A stretch of 64,000 bases of DNA from Parelaphostrongylus tenuis (GCA_019055375.1 JAHQIW010007054.1:1-64000), one strand, 5' to 3'. Shown: positions 11,720 to 24,112, counted from the stretch's first letter. The notes: a model not told the origin generated them from the letters alone. Numbers and translations: made by a program.

Positions 11720-12620
11720 CATTTTTTCCACTCTTACAGAGCTATATAAAAGCCTTTTCGGTACTTATATGTCAGGCACGACAAAATTTTAATCCGATCT
11801 CATTCACTGGGCAGGGGCATTTTCTAGGAGTTTCAGTAATCATCAGAAAGCTTAAATTTCTGACCACAACTCCACGTTGCCGGTTTTTCAAGATACCTTT
11901 CTTAACACTGCAGCATTCAGAAAGATTTTTTCACACTCACAATCCGCCTTCAAATTTATTTCGCGTATAAAACGCTAAAAGCACGACAAGCATATCAGCT
12001 TGTAGAATATTTTACGTTTATTTGTAAATTTTGCCGATGCTGTGAAAGAATCCTCAATTGAATAACAATATTTCAAAAGCGACTAATGGCTCCGCCCTTG
12101 CCCCTCCTCCCCGCTCCGTGAGTTGGCCGGTAAACAAAGTCGACGAGAAGGTTCATAGCTGACTAAAATGTGAAGGGATGCTACAGCAGCAACTTATTAG
12201 TACCGTAATCTAATGAATGTGATGATGGAAAGTCACAGAGGCTACATGATAATGAGGTGATCGTCTGATCTACCGCGTAGCTCGATGATGATCTACCACA
12301 CTATTCGTTGGAACGGCGGCAGCTATCGTTGTTTTACTGAGGACCCTTTTTTATCGCATCGATAGAAACTCTGGATATATGCTTCTCGTGCTTTCAACGA
12401 TTTGTACTCGTAGTAAAAATGAAGGCCAAAGCAAGTAAGAAGCAAAATTTTGTTCTGGATTCTAGATCGCTACTAAAGGGTGTTTTGAAAAGCCGGTGTT
12501 GTGTGGTTGTAACCAGAGATTTGGGCTTTCTAATGATTGCTAACATTCTTGTGACAATTTCCTGTCCAGCGAATGAGATCGGCTTAGAAATTTGTCGCCA
12601 CCTAACATAAGTACCACCTT
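11720..12620. mobile_element. foldback MITE, TCGCTGGACAA family, copy 2
   Basis: The left part (about 11740-11910) contains ATCTCATTCACTGGGCAGG and TCAGTAATCATCAGAAAGC. The right part (about 12425-12595) is its reverse complement, with ATTGCTAACATTC and CCTGTCCAGCGAATGAGAT. It lies in the first long intron of copy A. Small open frames here on both strands (11716-11970, 12394-12657) are mirror images of each other and not genes. Confidence 0.6.
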
Positions 12621-13594
12621 TTTGAATCCAAACTCTAAGTGATTCCAATACAAGCACAAGTGTGCCGAGGTTTGAGCAAAGCTCTGTTTTCAGACGATAT
12701 TAAATCCGTAGTTCCCTCTTACTGAGGCTCACATGTTACCCCGTAGACCGTCAGAGGCTCCTGCTCCCTTTCTCTCAGTCATGTTTTCATCGTGGCGGTC
12801 ATATCATCAGTTGTCCATCAGTGAGACAGGTAATTAGAGCACAAAGCATAACATCTACTATGAACACGCATGCTGAATATTCTAATATCTTCGGTTCAAA
12901 TAAGCCGGGCTTTTTCGTTGGGAAAAAAATTGGAAACATGCAGAAATGGCCATTTTTTGTACACTTTCACTTGTTTTTTGAGCAGCGTCTTCTTTTGCTC
13001 CGTGCTTGATTGTACTTGATTGTTCTACATGATAGCTATCAATTCTCTTGGATATAAACAAAGAAGTTTGAAGAAAAATTTTGGCATTCTTCAGCCTAGA
13101 AAGAATTTTCAAACCATCGAAAGTTTTAGAAGTAGGAAGGGAGCTGATTTCGCAAGCAAATTTAGAATACAATCCCAAATCTAGGCATCATAATCAAAGG
13201 TGTTATCCAACCTATCACGTAGCATAATGACACTGTAATGTCTATAGCGCTCTGGACCTTTCAAGAGCATGTATAATTTCGATACATTCGTAAACTGATT
13301 GGTTTGCAGTCTCGCTCATCAAGTCTGCCTTTTTTGACTCGGAATATCTTCTTTTCAAACGAAAACCGAGAATCAAACAATAAAGCAATGACCTTGAAAG
13401 CGGATTTGCTGCGCTTATTAATGAATACTAGCTACAATGCGCATCTAGAAAGCATGTTTAGGGGATGTGATTCAAATGCTGACCAGTAACGTTGTGATTG
13501 CACGCTACGGGATGACTTGAACTATTGAGATATATAATTCCATTTCATTTAACCGCTTCTAGCGGTGGTGTGAAAATTCCAAATATACTCTTTG

Positions 13595-14010
13595 ATGTAG
13601 AGTGTTGTGCAAAATTTTCGCGTCATACGGGACTCGGACCCACAGTTCATTCTATCTGGGGGCCGCGTGCTCTAACCCGTTTTACTACTGACGCCCGTTT
13701 TGCTCAGCACTCTTTCTACGCATTGAAAATTCATACGATCGCTAGAAGCGGTTGACTAAAACAGAATTATATCTGACCATCTAATACCCTCTATCTGCTG
13801 CGTTCAATTTCAATAAGTGACACCCTGGGCCAGGTCGTTGACGGCTAATCGTTGACAGATAGATGCATTATAGCGTTGAAGGAGTGGTGAGCAAAACGGA
13901 CGTCAGTAGTGCAGCGGGTAAGAGCACGTGCTTCCGGATAGAATGACATGTAGGTTCAAGTCACGTTTAACGCGAAAGTTTTGCACATCACTCTACATCG
14001 AAGGGTATAC
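13595..14010. mobile_element. inverted pair of SINE-1 copies
   Basis: A minus-strand SINE-1 (13595-13735, B box near 13640, tail GCAAAATTTTCGCG) is followed about 70 bases later by a plus-strand SINE-1 (13805-14010) with the 5' GGTCGTTGACGGCTAATCG segment, A-box area near 13910, B box near 13950 and tail GCGAAAGTTTTGCACATCACTC. The pair ends just before the second dehydrogenase exon of copy A. Confidence 0.7.
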
Positions 14011-17000
14011 AAGAAGATGTAGTAAGAAGGATAGTTAGATGAAAAAAGAGCCACCAATTCTAAAGCACATGTTTAAGCTCCGCCTGTTCGCTCTGAACTG
14101 CTTAAAAAAGGTGGGATGCTCACTGGATCATGCAGAGCAGCTTGTCGACGTTCTGATCTGTTCCGACTACCGTGGACACTACTCGCATGGGCTCAGCCGC
14201 CTTCACCTCTATGTTCAGGACCTGAAGAGGAATTTCACTACTGAAGAAGGTAGGTGCGGAGCATCCATCGGACACTTCAAGCAATTGTCGTGACCTCTCA
14301 GGTAAGCAGCTGATAAATATTTGAAACTCTGATCATTCGCGTTCTCTCGAAATGAGTTTCGAATTCGATTTCTAAAGATAATAAATCGGGAGGAATGCTT
14401 GAATAAAGTAAAGGAGCTAGATTACTCATTTTCTTATATTTTTGTGACAATGAACAGATCAAAGCAGATGTCAACGTGCAGAGCTCAAGTCAGAAGCTTT
14501 TTAAGCACCTATGAAAACAATCAGAAGAAAACTAAATTAGCTCGAACCTCCATAATTCCGTGAAAATGGTTGTTTAGCGGCAAAAGGCTTATTGGCATTG
14601 GTAAGAATTTAGGTTGTGAGGAAATAATGGGCTCTTATAATGGTAAATATAAAACTGTCTCAGCCTATGGTGAATTTTATTGGTTGAAAATCGGTAACAT
14701 TCAAAATCCTTTATCAGTGCTGCACAAATAAGGCACAGATTTCCCTATTCTACGACAAGGTGCTGAATTCATAGATAACTGAATGCCTCACCATTACTTA
14801 CTGCTACTCGAATAGCTCAAAGAATTTCAAAATTAATTCTTGTACTCATTTCTGGAAATCACCCTTTGGGACAATTTCAGATATGGCGTAACATTTTTTG
14901 AAAAATCACGCTGTTTAGATAAATAAAAAATTTATTCCATAAAATCATGTGTAAGTTTATTCGACCTTCTCTCGTTAGCGAAAAACTATCAGCAGTTTTC
15001 AGAAAAGCTGCTCTGAACCTAACGTGTTGAAGAAGACCTAACCGATACATATGAAATGGTCAACGAACTATGATTCAGCGTTATCAGCATACTAACGTTC
15101 AACCACCTAGGTCAGCATAAAAAAGAAAGCTAATCCATCCCGTTTGTGAAAATAAATGCCCTTATTATTTAAAATACTCTATTTCAAGGCGATTTTTGAG
15201 TGACTTCTTATTTATCTCTTCGAAAATGCAAAGCACATTGAATTTCAATTTACTCCTCTCCAACCTGCTGGCCTACATAGATAATGGTAATGAAGAAGGG
15301 AGCCGCATGCGCGTGGTTCTGATGCTCGTCGCGACGCACGTGGGGTCGAATCCTTCTCCCAACACTCTCCTAAAGTGGACAACGAATATGGTGTGGAACG
15401 CTACAGCCAGATTATTCACGGGATTGCAAGGAGACGCGCTTAGTCAGTATTTCACAACGTACAAGAAGAAGACGAAAAACGAAGTGAACGCGTGAATGCT
15501 AGAAGTACTGAAATCCTCATGGTAAAAAAAATCTTGAAACGGATCAACAAAGTGCTGACCATCAATGTACCCGACTATTTTGAGATTCTCTCAAGAACAA
15601 TATATCTGACATTGTATTTTGTCTTAACCTAGGGCCGTAGATAATGCCAATGAAGTTCAATTCATTCAAAGTTAGCTTGAAAGCGAATGTTCATTGAACT
15701 TCGCTTTCAAATCGATGGCGTCCTTCGCTCCACAGTCCACTCAGTGAAGACGAACAATCAGTGAGTACTGCTGTATATGTGGCGTACTTAACTGGGAATT
15801 CACCTATCCTGTGGATGATAAGACACTACTCACCGAATTTCTCTTTGTATCGAAAAACTCATTATGCTTGCGTTGAGCATCTGGGTTCTGTAACGTAGGA
15901 AAATTTCAAAAAATTCATTATCAACAACGACGAGCAGTGGATATTCCATAGGCAGACTATACTGGTTAAGCGCTCCGCTACGAAATGTTTAATAAGCAGG
16001 CTGATGAGTGTGACACGCAAAATGCCCGCTGTCGTAAAAGGTTTATCATGGTAGAAAAGGACCACTTTAGTTTAACATCAGCACACTTAAAAAACTTATA
16101 TTGCGGTGAGACAACGCCGTCCTGCTCGATGAAAATTCGTTAACCGAAAGCTATCGACATTGCTTGGAAATCTCTATCTCACAAGCTAAACGGCTCTGGC
16201 GTGAACCTATAGATAATCAAAATTTCCGATCACTGAGCGCTGTCTCGCTGGGAGAAAAAAATTCATTTTGAAAAAACTGAGTAATTTTCACAGAGTTCCT
16301 GTAAAATTGCTGAACGAATTCTACTTGGAACAACACTATTTCACTTACATTCTAAATAATTATTTCACATAAGTGATGTTCTACAACTGAATTTGTTGTT
16401 CTGCATATCAAAATCTGTATTGGTTCCGCCTTTCTGTTCGAGTCTTTTGGTTGACTAGACTGAGTAGATGCAAGTGCGCGTTAAGACTTTTTAGTGAATA
16501 CTAACTAAGCTATTTAGGAGAGCCAATTATCCACAAGGAGAAGGGAGCTACGGCATGGGTGGATGGCAACAATCTGCTTGGTCCTGTAGTTGGGAATTTC
16601 TGTATGAAGCTTGCTATAGAAAAGGTACTGCTCAAAGATTAATAGTGGACGTGAATGTTGCCTCTAGGCGACGAATCTCAGGTTTCTCTAATTTGATTAA
16701 ACCAAAACCAGGCACGAAGAAACGGCATCGGATGGGGAGTAGCGAAAAATTCGAATCATTTTGGTATTGCCGGTTGGTACACTCAGATTGCTCTCCAGCA
16801 AGGACTCGTGGTTAGTTACAAGCTATAAGTGAGTTTGCGCCTTCAAATATAATATTGCTTACAGGGAATGGCATTTACCAATACTTCGCCATGCGTGTTT
16901 GCGACATATTCGGCCGAAAAGACACTTGGCTCAAACCCGATTTCTTGCGCCGCACCCGCTCTCAACGGCGATTCGTTTTTCCTCGATATGGCTTCGAGTA

Positions 17001-18002
17001 CGGTCGCTTTTGGAAAGGTAGCCTTATGACCAAAGAGTATTCTCACCCACTACTTTATACTGAGTAGAATCAGCTTGAATTCATTTTGAGCTCTGTGCGC
17101 AGCTTCCTACTTTTTCGCACACATCTATTTTTGTGGGTATACTCTACATGGGAATATAATTCTGTTTTCGCAGGCGTTCATTCTCAGCCTTTTTGCTTTC
17201 ATTGCCGGAAAACACTTCACACGTGGCAGTCATGTAGGAAAACTATTCTTTGTAGTGAAAAACACCGAGAAAGTTGGAATTGTCCTGCAAGGAACTCATT
17301 TAATTCCAAAAATGACTTGCTGGGCATCCGTTCTCACAAAATTTGCTATTTTCAACAGATACAATAAGCATTTGAATAGTACGCTATACTTGCTTGGAAA
17401 TTCATCCTGTTTCTTTTTTATTCTTAAGTCACACTCCTACTAACTTCTTTCATTTACGTCAATTCAGATAAGTGAGATGGAACAACGTGGTGCACAACGA
17501 ATCCCACGTGGATGGGGAGCAGATGCTCATGGATCGAAACACAGGAACCCAAAGAAGTGCTAAATGGAGGAGGACTGCAGCCATTAGGAGGATCAGAAGC
17601 CTCTGGTGGGTGTCGAAGAAATGTTAAACAGTTTCTGCAGACGATGAGTCGTCCTGCTGAAAATCACTCTAGTCTCACTCTGTATCTTCAAGTACTAAAC
17701 AAACCCATGTAAGAAATATTTTTTCAAACAAGTGCATAACCCGCCTCAGATACAGTTTTACGAATAGAACCGAAATTACCTGCCTTCTATGGCTACGTAG
17801 AACATTTATTATGTTCTGCCAATTTTGCTAAGCTTTTAGAGCTACAGATCAGTGCAGGGTAGATTTCGTTAGTGTGGACGAAAAAGGTTGGAAGAAGAAA
17901 TGTCAAAGTTTCTAAAAAACGAAGTAAACGCGTGAAATGTCTTGTTCTATTCATGAGCTAACACGAGGTTCTCATAAATCGTTAGCGACTTTTCGGTTAG
18001 AA

Positions 18003-18600
18003 ACGGCACCGGATGAAGAAACAATTTCTCTCGCTGGACAAGAACTTTTCACATGAATGTTATTATCATTCTGAAGCTCAAATCTCTGGTTAGTGCTCTA
18101 CGCAGCCTTTTTTTGAAAAAGTCTTTTTGAACGGAAAAGATTTGCGTTTTACACGCGTATATTTCTCGCAGAACAAAGCTCTTCTTTCAGATTATTACTA
18201 TCGTTCACGAACATAAGATCAATCGATTCCAAGACTTTGCTTATTTTCTGGAAAGACCGTTTCTCTACAGTGCAGCTGGGAAAATAACATTAATTGCTTC
18301 TTTGCTTTGGAACAAACTTCAGACAAAACTTGTAACTCTTATACTAGAAGATTTTTTCCCCACATTGATGTGCTTTTCGCGCTTCAATAGAAATAATAAT
18401 AGAAACGAGCAGCCGATGTAAAATATGATTTTATTCTGAATTTTACAGCGTTATAAATGGGTGTTTTCAAAAAAAGAACGGCAACGAAGAGTAGTAGCCA
18501 AAGATTTTAGCTTTCGATTGATTACTGACGCTCTCATGGAAAGTTCTTATCTAGCAAAAGGGATTGTTTCTTCATCCCGTGCCTTCTAACGGAAAAGAAC
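18003..18600. mobile_element. foldback MITE, TCGCTGGACAA family, copy 3
   Basis: The clearest copy: the left end GGCACCGGATGAAGAAACAA then TCGCTGGACAAGAACTTTTC mirrors the right end, whose reverse complement reads GGCACGGGATGAAGAAACAA then GCTAGATAAGAACTTTCC. The two ends bracket about 450 bp of AT-rich non-coding DNA in an intron of copy A. Confidence 0.7.
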
Positions 18601-19795
18601 CGGTCTTGACATTTTAATGTCCCGGTGCGACGGTGACGAACACTAAAATCGCAAAAACAGTTACTGTAGACACTTGACTCATATCATCATGGTTCTGATG
18701 AAGACGAAACCGCTAAAATGTTAGCTGTAATAATAAAGATAAATAAAACTCGTCTTGATTTTGAATAAAAGAAGAAAAGTGTCGTCCACACCGTGGTTGA
18801 ACGGGAGTCGAAATTCAAAATAATAAATACACCTGTAACATGCAATCAAAGGTACCTCTAAATTTCATGCAAAAGTGTTTCATTGCCATTTTCAAATTTC
18901 ACTATTTCAAAACCTTTTTCTTTAATTCGCTACAACATATGTGCTTCAGGCGGTTACAAAGGCACGGGACTCTGTATGATGGTGGAAGTACTGTGTGGAA
19001 TTATGGCCGGTTCATCGTTTGGTAAGTCGATCAGAACATGGCGAACGAGCACAGGAATTTTGAATTTGGTAACTTTTTAACTAATGAAAGGAAGGTATTG
19101 TTGAAGACATGTTTTGCATTGAAGGGACAGTGCTTTGTAGCCATTGAGCCGGACTGCTTTGCTCCACAATTTAACGACAGACTTGCGTGTTTCTTAGCCG
19201 AGACTAGAGAACTGAATCCGGTAGGCAGTGCAGTTCTTATACATAGTCAAGTATAACATGTAGAGAAAAAAACACAAAAAAAGACTGCGAATTAAGGATT
19301 ATCAATTTTCGAATTTGTATACGGATATTTCACTGGTAGTGATATCGTCCATTACGTGGGAAGTTCCAACCTACTCAGAAGCTAGTGCAGTTCCCCTGCT
19401 TTTAGCCCTTATTATTCTTCCACGTCGATCCGTCATGCCCTGTACAAGTTGCTGGCGATCCCGAAAGAGCTCATATGTATATGTGCGATAAGTTGGATGG
19501 AATTGTCTACAAGAACAGCCAACTTGTAGAAATAGTAAGCTTACGTATCAAAAGTACTGAATAATTTCCTATTGTCAGTCATAGCAAATAAGCTGTTCTT
19601 CTCAATCGAGTCATTTGGCTTCTCGTTCAATTCATCACTTCTGTTATGAGCGTTGTTCATAAAAAATGAAAGTGTGAGCAGCACTGAGTTTGATGTTGTT
19701 TTCAGAGAAAAAAGCAAAAAGCGCTACAACGAGAATTTTTAGTGAAGACTTCACACTCAATTAGCTGATAATTCAGTCCATAATTATTTCAAGCT

Positions 19796-21060
19796 ATGCG
19801 AGAGAAGCCTCCCTTCCCAGGCCTACATGCTATATCGTCGGTGGAGAATAGAGCAGCATCTGGTCCAGACAGGATTAGACTAGAACACTTGAAGAACCTG
19901 CTGCCAGTTCTTATCAACACCCTGGCTCGGCTCTTCACTCGCTACCTGTCAGAATGCAAGGTTCCCATTCAATGGAAAACCAATAAGACCGTATTGTTGT
20001 TTAGAAAGGGAGACCTTCATGACATAGGCAATTATCACCCAATCTGCTTGCTGTCCGTTGTCTGTAAACTCTTTACTCGAGTCATTATAAACAGGATTGA
20101 CAGAACACTGGACGAAGGACAGCCATGCGAACAAGCAAAGTTCCGAGAAGGATTTGCTACCATAGACCGCATCCACACAAGACTCATTGAAGTTTCACGA
20201 AAGTACAAGCAACCACTCTGCCTCACTTTTATCTATTTGAAGAAAGCCTTTGATTCAGTGGAAACAGAAGCAATTATAGAGGCTCTGGATTACCAGGGCG
20301 TCCCTACTCAGTACATAATGATCCTTTGTGAGCTTTATATAGATTTCACGATCAAAATGTTTCCATTCTACAACATCATCACCATTGACGTAAGAAGAGG
20401 GGTTCTACAAGGCGATACAATTTCGCCAAGACTAATCACTGCCACTCTCCAAAACGTCATACGAGCATTAGAATGGGACGATATGGGAGTGAAGATTGAC
20501 GACCGGCAATCAAACAATCTTCACTTTACTGATGATAGCGCCTCCATGACACCATGCATCAGCTAAGCGAAAGGAATGCTGATTGATTTTGATAACACCT
20601 GTGGAAAGATTGGCCTTCAACTAAATCTAGCACAAACGATGTTCATGAGGAACGGATGGGTTTTCAATGCCCCATTCACGCTCAACAAAGCGAACATCTC
20701 CGAATGCTCCAGTTACGTGTATTTAGGTCGTGAAATCAACATGATGAACGACCTGACTCCAGAGTTTAGCAGACGAAAACGAGTGGCTTGGGGAGCGCAT
20801 AAGAGCATGGGGGACGTAGCGAAGAGGACAAAGCACATCCGACTCCGTGCCCACCTTTTCGACTCGACGATTATCCCTGTCTTCACGTATTGAGCAGAAA
20901 CCTGGTCGCTACGTGAGCAAGATGAAAGATCACTTGGTGTTATGGAACGCGCAGTCGAAAGGTCGTTGCTAGAAGTATCCCGTATCTCGCAAATAAGAGA
21001 AGGATCCAAGGTTCTGATCTTCGTCAACGATCGAAGATAAGAGAAGCCGTTCTACACGCC
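19796..21060 (+). mobile_element. RTE-type non-LTR retrotransposon relic (reverse transcriptase)
   Basis: A 256-codon open frame (19796-20566) covers reverse transcriptase blocks: SGPDRIRLEHLK, NYHPICLLS, KKAFDSVE, RRGVLQGDTISP and HFTDDSA. A second frame (20576-20893) covers the thumb and C-terminal part (GLQLNLAQTMFM, YVYLGREINMMNDL, RLRAHLFDSTIIP). Further C-terminal pieces follow after stops. The first catalytic Asp of the FxDLKKAFD block is Tyr, and the FADD box reads FTDD, so the enzyme is dead. Copy B's matching intron is only 411 bases, so this inserted after the duplication. The RTE assignment is by overall pattern; another LINE clade is possible. Confidence 0.8.
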
Positions 21061-21889
21061 AGGACATCAAAAATAAGATGGGCCGGACAGTGATACGCTT
21101 CAACGACAACCTATGGACGAGAGCCATTACTGACTGAAGCTTAGGTGAAATGTTTGATGCTCAACGATTCCCTAGAGCGAGGACTGAGCTACTCTTGCTT
21201 CGATAGGGAAAAAGAAAATGTTGCTGGTGCCTGTTTGAGTCACTCGACGATCAAGGGGACGACAGGTAATGCAAGGAAAGTCAATTATAAGAATTCAAAA
21301 AGTCAAAATAAATTCGCTCCACAATCGCTCCACTATCAATAGATTTGTCAATTCTTAAAAGATTAATCTTAGCTTTTTCAGGAAAAACTCGCAAACGATC
21401 TTGATGTGCAAATCTTTAAGGCGAAGAAAATAAGTGTCAGTGATAGAGAAGATGGTCGAAGTACTGCCGACCATGGTCTACAAGTACAGTAATCATTGGC
21501 CTCTGGCGACGGAGTGTCCAATACAACAAATACGCGTATTTGTAAGCTTTTTCGCTAAATGGTGCTTCATTGCTGTAGTTTAGTCTTTCTGTAGCTTGAG
21601 ACGACGATACTAACATTTTGCTTGATTTCTCAAAAGGCCTTTTTGGTGGTTCCAACCGTTCCAACCATCGCGAATAACGCATTTTTTGGTTCATTTTAGA
21701 GTTTGAGTAATCATTCGATGGCTTAGACCTTGAAAATTTTCAAAATGTACTTTATTTTTTAAATGGCATTTTTGATGCACCGTTACCGCAAAAATATTAA
21801 GTTCTAACTAGATTTCCGTACCAGATTTTAAAATTCAAAATTTCATTTAGCCGTGTAATCGAAAGTATCAAATAACATTAACTAAAATA

Positions 21890-22790
21890 TTCTCCGTCTG
21901 CATGGATGCAATTCTGGCAACGCTCCGGCAATAAATAAAGTCCTCGCTCATAAAACTCCTTATTAATCGATGCAAATCAACCAGTCAATATTCGACAAAA
22001 GTGATTAATGTCTCGGAACTTCTTCTTGCCCAACCAATGCTCCAATGATCTGAGGAGATGGAAATTGGACGGAGACAGACGTCTGGCAAACACGGCGGAT
22101 GATCCAAGTGCTCCCAGCCCAAATCTGTCAACTTCTTCCTTGTTGTCCTGGCATCGTGTGGCTTTGCATAGTCTTGAAGTAAATGACTCGGTGACGGCGG
22201 TGCCGTCGATTTGCCTGATTGCAACGGCCCAGTTGCTGACAATATCGCTCAGCATTGCAGGGTCTGACCACCGGCTTGCAACAGTCAAAATGAATCAGCC
22301 CACTTCGTTTCCAGACAATGATCAACCTTGCTTTTGGCGCGAATTGATTTGGCCTCGGTGTTGGTGGTCCTTGCTGATCTGGGACAACCACTGATTTGGA
22401 CGACGCTGGCTCTTGATAAAGCTCCACTTCTCATCAATGGTGACAATTCTGATCAGAAACGAAGAGTGGCTATGACGAGGAAGATGAGCTTGCGCAATTT
22501 GCTTTCTTTTGTTCCTTTGAGCTTGTGTGAGATCGAGCAGAATTCAATTGCCCCCTGCGTCACTTCTTGCCTGCATCTTTTAGAATCTTTCGCATCTACT
22601 CGTCTGAAAATTGGAAAATATCGGCCAAACTTCAAGTAATGTTGTTTGATACTTTCAATAAGTTGGAGAAACAAATTTCCAAATTTTTGGATCACGTTCG
22701 GTATAGTTGGAGACTTAGTGAAATTATATTTTTTTTTTGGAACATTTCTCGTTGAATGAAGCTTTTTCTTCAGGATAGTTGTAACCATTT
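21890..22790 (-). mobile_element. mariner transposase relic
   Basis: On the minus strand, several frames in sequence give mariner catalytic-domain blocks: IDEKWSF-like start near 22450, then about 22300-21980 the stretch ending GLGALGSSAVFARRLSPSNF, HLLRSLEHWL and GKKKFRDI. These correspond to the family's [27 protein letters not shown] and GKKF blocks with frame changes. The N-terminal region is eroded. Plus-strand open frames at 22008-22394 are its antisense shadow. Confidence 0.7.
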
Positions 22791-23366
22791 GAATTTAGAC
22801 TTTGAAGTATTATCCGCAACCTGCGCAAGTTGATGCCAATTTGCTCGTTTACCTCTTGTTTTGTAAAAACTTGAGGAAATGGGTGATAGGATTGCCTGGA
22901 ATTCCAATTTTTTATCCTGCAACAAATCTAGTCTAGCTTGATAGCGGAGTTGATCATGAAGTTGGTGTAGGCTGCGATATGGGTTGCGCTGGCGAAAAGT
23001 TGAACCCAGTTTAAAACCATGGAAAACCATAGAAGAAACCAGTTTGGCAGATTCAGAAAACGGTTGATTGGCAAATAGACCTATAGGGCCCGTGTGGGGC
23101 AAATGGGTTAACATACTCATCACTGCATCGGTGTAATAAATTGGAGATAAGACATCTGAGTAAATGCAAGATCGTTCGCTGTCCTTGAGGAAACTTTGCT
23201 GTACGTTGTTCACTCTAATCGCTCGACAATCAACGAGACGAGAGGTGATACAGGTGAAACGTTGTTCAGAGGCAGTTATGAATTGAATCCAGAATGAATG
23301 ATAGACATTTGTGAACTCGCCCGTGCTAAACAATGTGAAACGCCCATACTTCATGAGAGATAGCAA
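22770..23366 (-). CDS. unidentified 198-codon open frame
   Basis: The longest open frame in the window that is not explained by low-complexity DNA or by a recognised transposon. Composition is normal and it has no signal peptide or clear membrane segment. Splice-site context is not obvious and no counterpart was seen in the other duplication unit. It directly follows the mariner relic and could be part of that element's 5' flank, an exon of an unknown gene, or chance. Confidence 0.25.
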   Translation of the reverse strand: MLSLMKYGRFTLFSTGEFTNVYHSFWIQFITASEQRFTCITSRLVDCRAIRVNNVQQSFLKDSERSCIYSDVLSPIYYTDAVMSMLTHLPHTGPIGLFANQPFSESAKLVSSMVFHGFKLGSTFRQRNPYRSLHQLHDQLRYQARLDLLQDKKLEFQAILSPISSSFYKTRGKRANWHQLAQVADNTSKSKFKWLQLS

Positions 23367-23843
23367 CGCGATTAAAGGATATTATTTATATTGAAGGTGT
23401 CTTGTATGATACACTCACACCGATGTAATTTCAATTTGTGTCCATTGGGCGCTTTCAACTTCAAATCACCACATTTTAGCACGTAGTGAAATGACTAATA
23501 GATTGTATAAATCTGTGTCTACATGGTGAACAATGCCTCCTTTCATTATGACGCAATTCTGGTTTTTTGGAAATCATGGCATCTACTTCTTTCACTTTTC
23601 TGCTTCAAGGCTCACATATCGATCATAAGAAGAAACAAACAAACTGGGTGTCGTTCCAAAAACGAAATTGTTTCCTTTAAAATATTGTTCTGCTCACAGC
23701 TGTCACATGTGCATTGGAGATTTTGAAACTAAATTTCTTTATAACTTCTGTGTAAATTTAACTCTAAATACATTTAAGTTAGATGAGCAGTGTGTAGAAA
23801 AATGTATATCCGACTAATACATTGCAGCAAAGCCGTATGTGAA

Positions 23844-24112
23844 TCATACATTTCGTTTCGAGTGTTTTCTTAAGACCAGGCTCGATCTTAAGAAAACACT
23901 CGAAACGAATGTATGATATATCAACGATACCAGCCAAGAGCAATCGAATGTACAACACTGTCTGCTCGGTGAGAGTCTTACCCGACATATAATGCAAAAC
24001 GTTCGTCGTCGCCTACTCTTAGTATAGGGGACCGAGCGCCCCGCGAGGATTGGTAGTCGAAATACGTGTATCGGGCTGTATAGGTCAGCCCTTATAACAG
24101 ACCACATGACAT
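23844..24112 (+). repeat. family A hammerhead repeat, decayed copy with 5' hairpin
   Basis: The 5' end is an almost perfect hairpin (23844-23876 against 23887-23918, loop 10 bases). From 23945 the sequence aligns with 26107-26318 and 60432-60617, starting GAATGTACAACACTG and ending near ACCACATGACA. The hammerhead position (24040-24076) keeps GTCGAAAT, the palindromic stem III and ATCGGGC, but the CUGA part of the core is deleted, so it cannot cleave. Confidence 0.65.

Larger units (their letters stand above)
10660..21492 (+). pseudogene. Ldh_2-family malate/lactate dehydrogenase, copy A, disrupted
   Basis: First of two tandem copies of a type-2 malate/L-lactate dehydrogenase (NAD(P)-dependent 2-hydroxyacid oxidoreductase family, unrelated to classic MDH). 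Exons by homology to copy B: 10660-10737, 14069-14249 (or from 14039), 16518-16624, 16712-16810, 16865-17017, 17468-17605, 18950-19068, 19125-19220, 19424-19534, 21382-21492. Family signatures kept: [49 protein letters not shown] and AGDPERAHM. Lesions against copy B: one base missing near 17533, leading to a stop at 17561; AG changed to AC before the exon at 19424; TAG changed to CAC before 14069; stop codon substituted, so the tail is longer; an RTE insertion in the last intron. A new GTAAGT at 19022 lies inside an exon. Assembly error could mimic the single-base loss but not the whole set. Confidence 0.85.
5700..21500 (+). repeat. segmental duplication unit 1
   Basis: This block aligns by eye, in the same order and orientation, with about 30000-44600. 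Shared landmarks include 5700-5840 with 30005-30200, 6660-6850 with 30640-30820, 7400-7500 with 31550-31650, 8385-8420 with 32050-32085, 9240-9320 with 32325-32405, 9590-9650 with 32740-32800, 10680-10740 with 33815-33880, 10800-11000 with 34950-35130, and all dehydrogenase exons. The offset drifts between about 22.5 and 24 kb because different transposons have since inserted in each unit. Divergence in introns is high, so the duplication is old. Confidence 0.8.

Noticed and set aside
15860..16070. Mariner-like string (NNDEQWIFHRQT) in an intron of copy A
   Set aside because: One short block with no neighbouring family blocks; the counterpart in unit 2 is even weaker.
16555..16815. 86-codon plus-strand frame
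   Set aside because: Out-of-frame reading of dehydrogenase copy A exons.
19021..19030. GTAAGT as the end of a copy A exon
   Set aside because: Copy B reads GCAAGT here and the protein family continues with FGKSIR, so the exon extends to 19068; the site is at most a gained cryptic donor.
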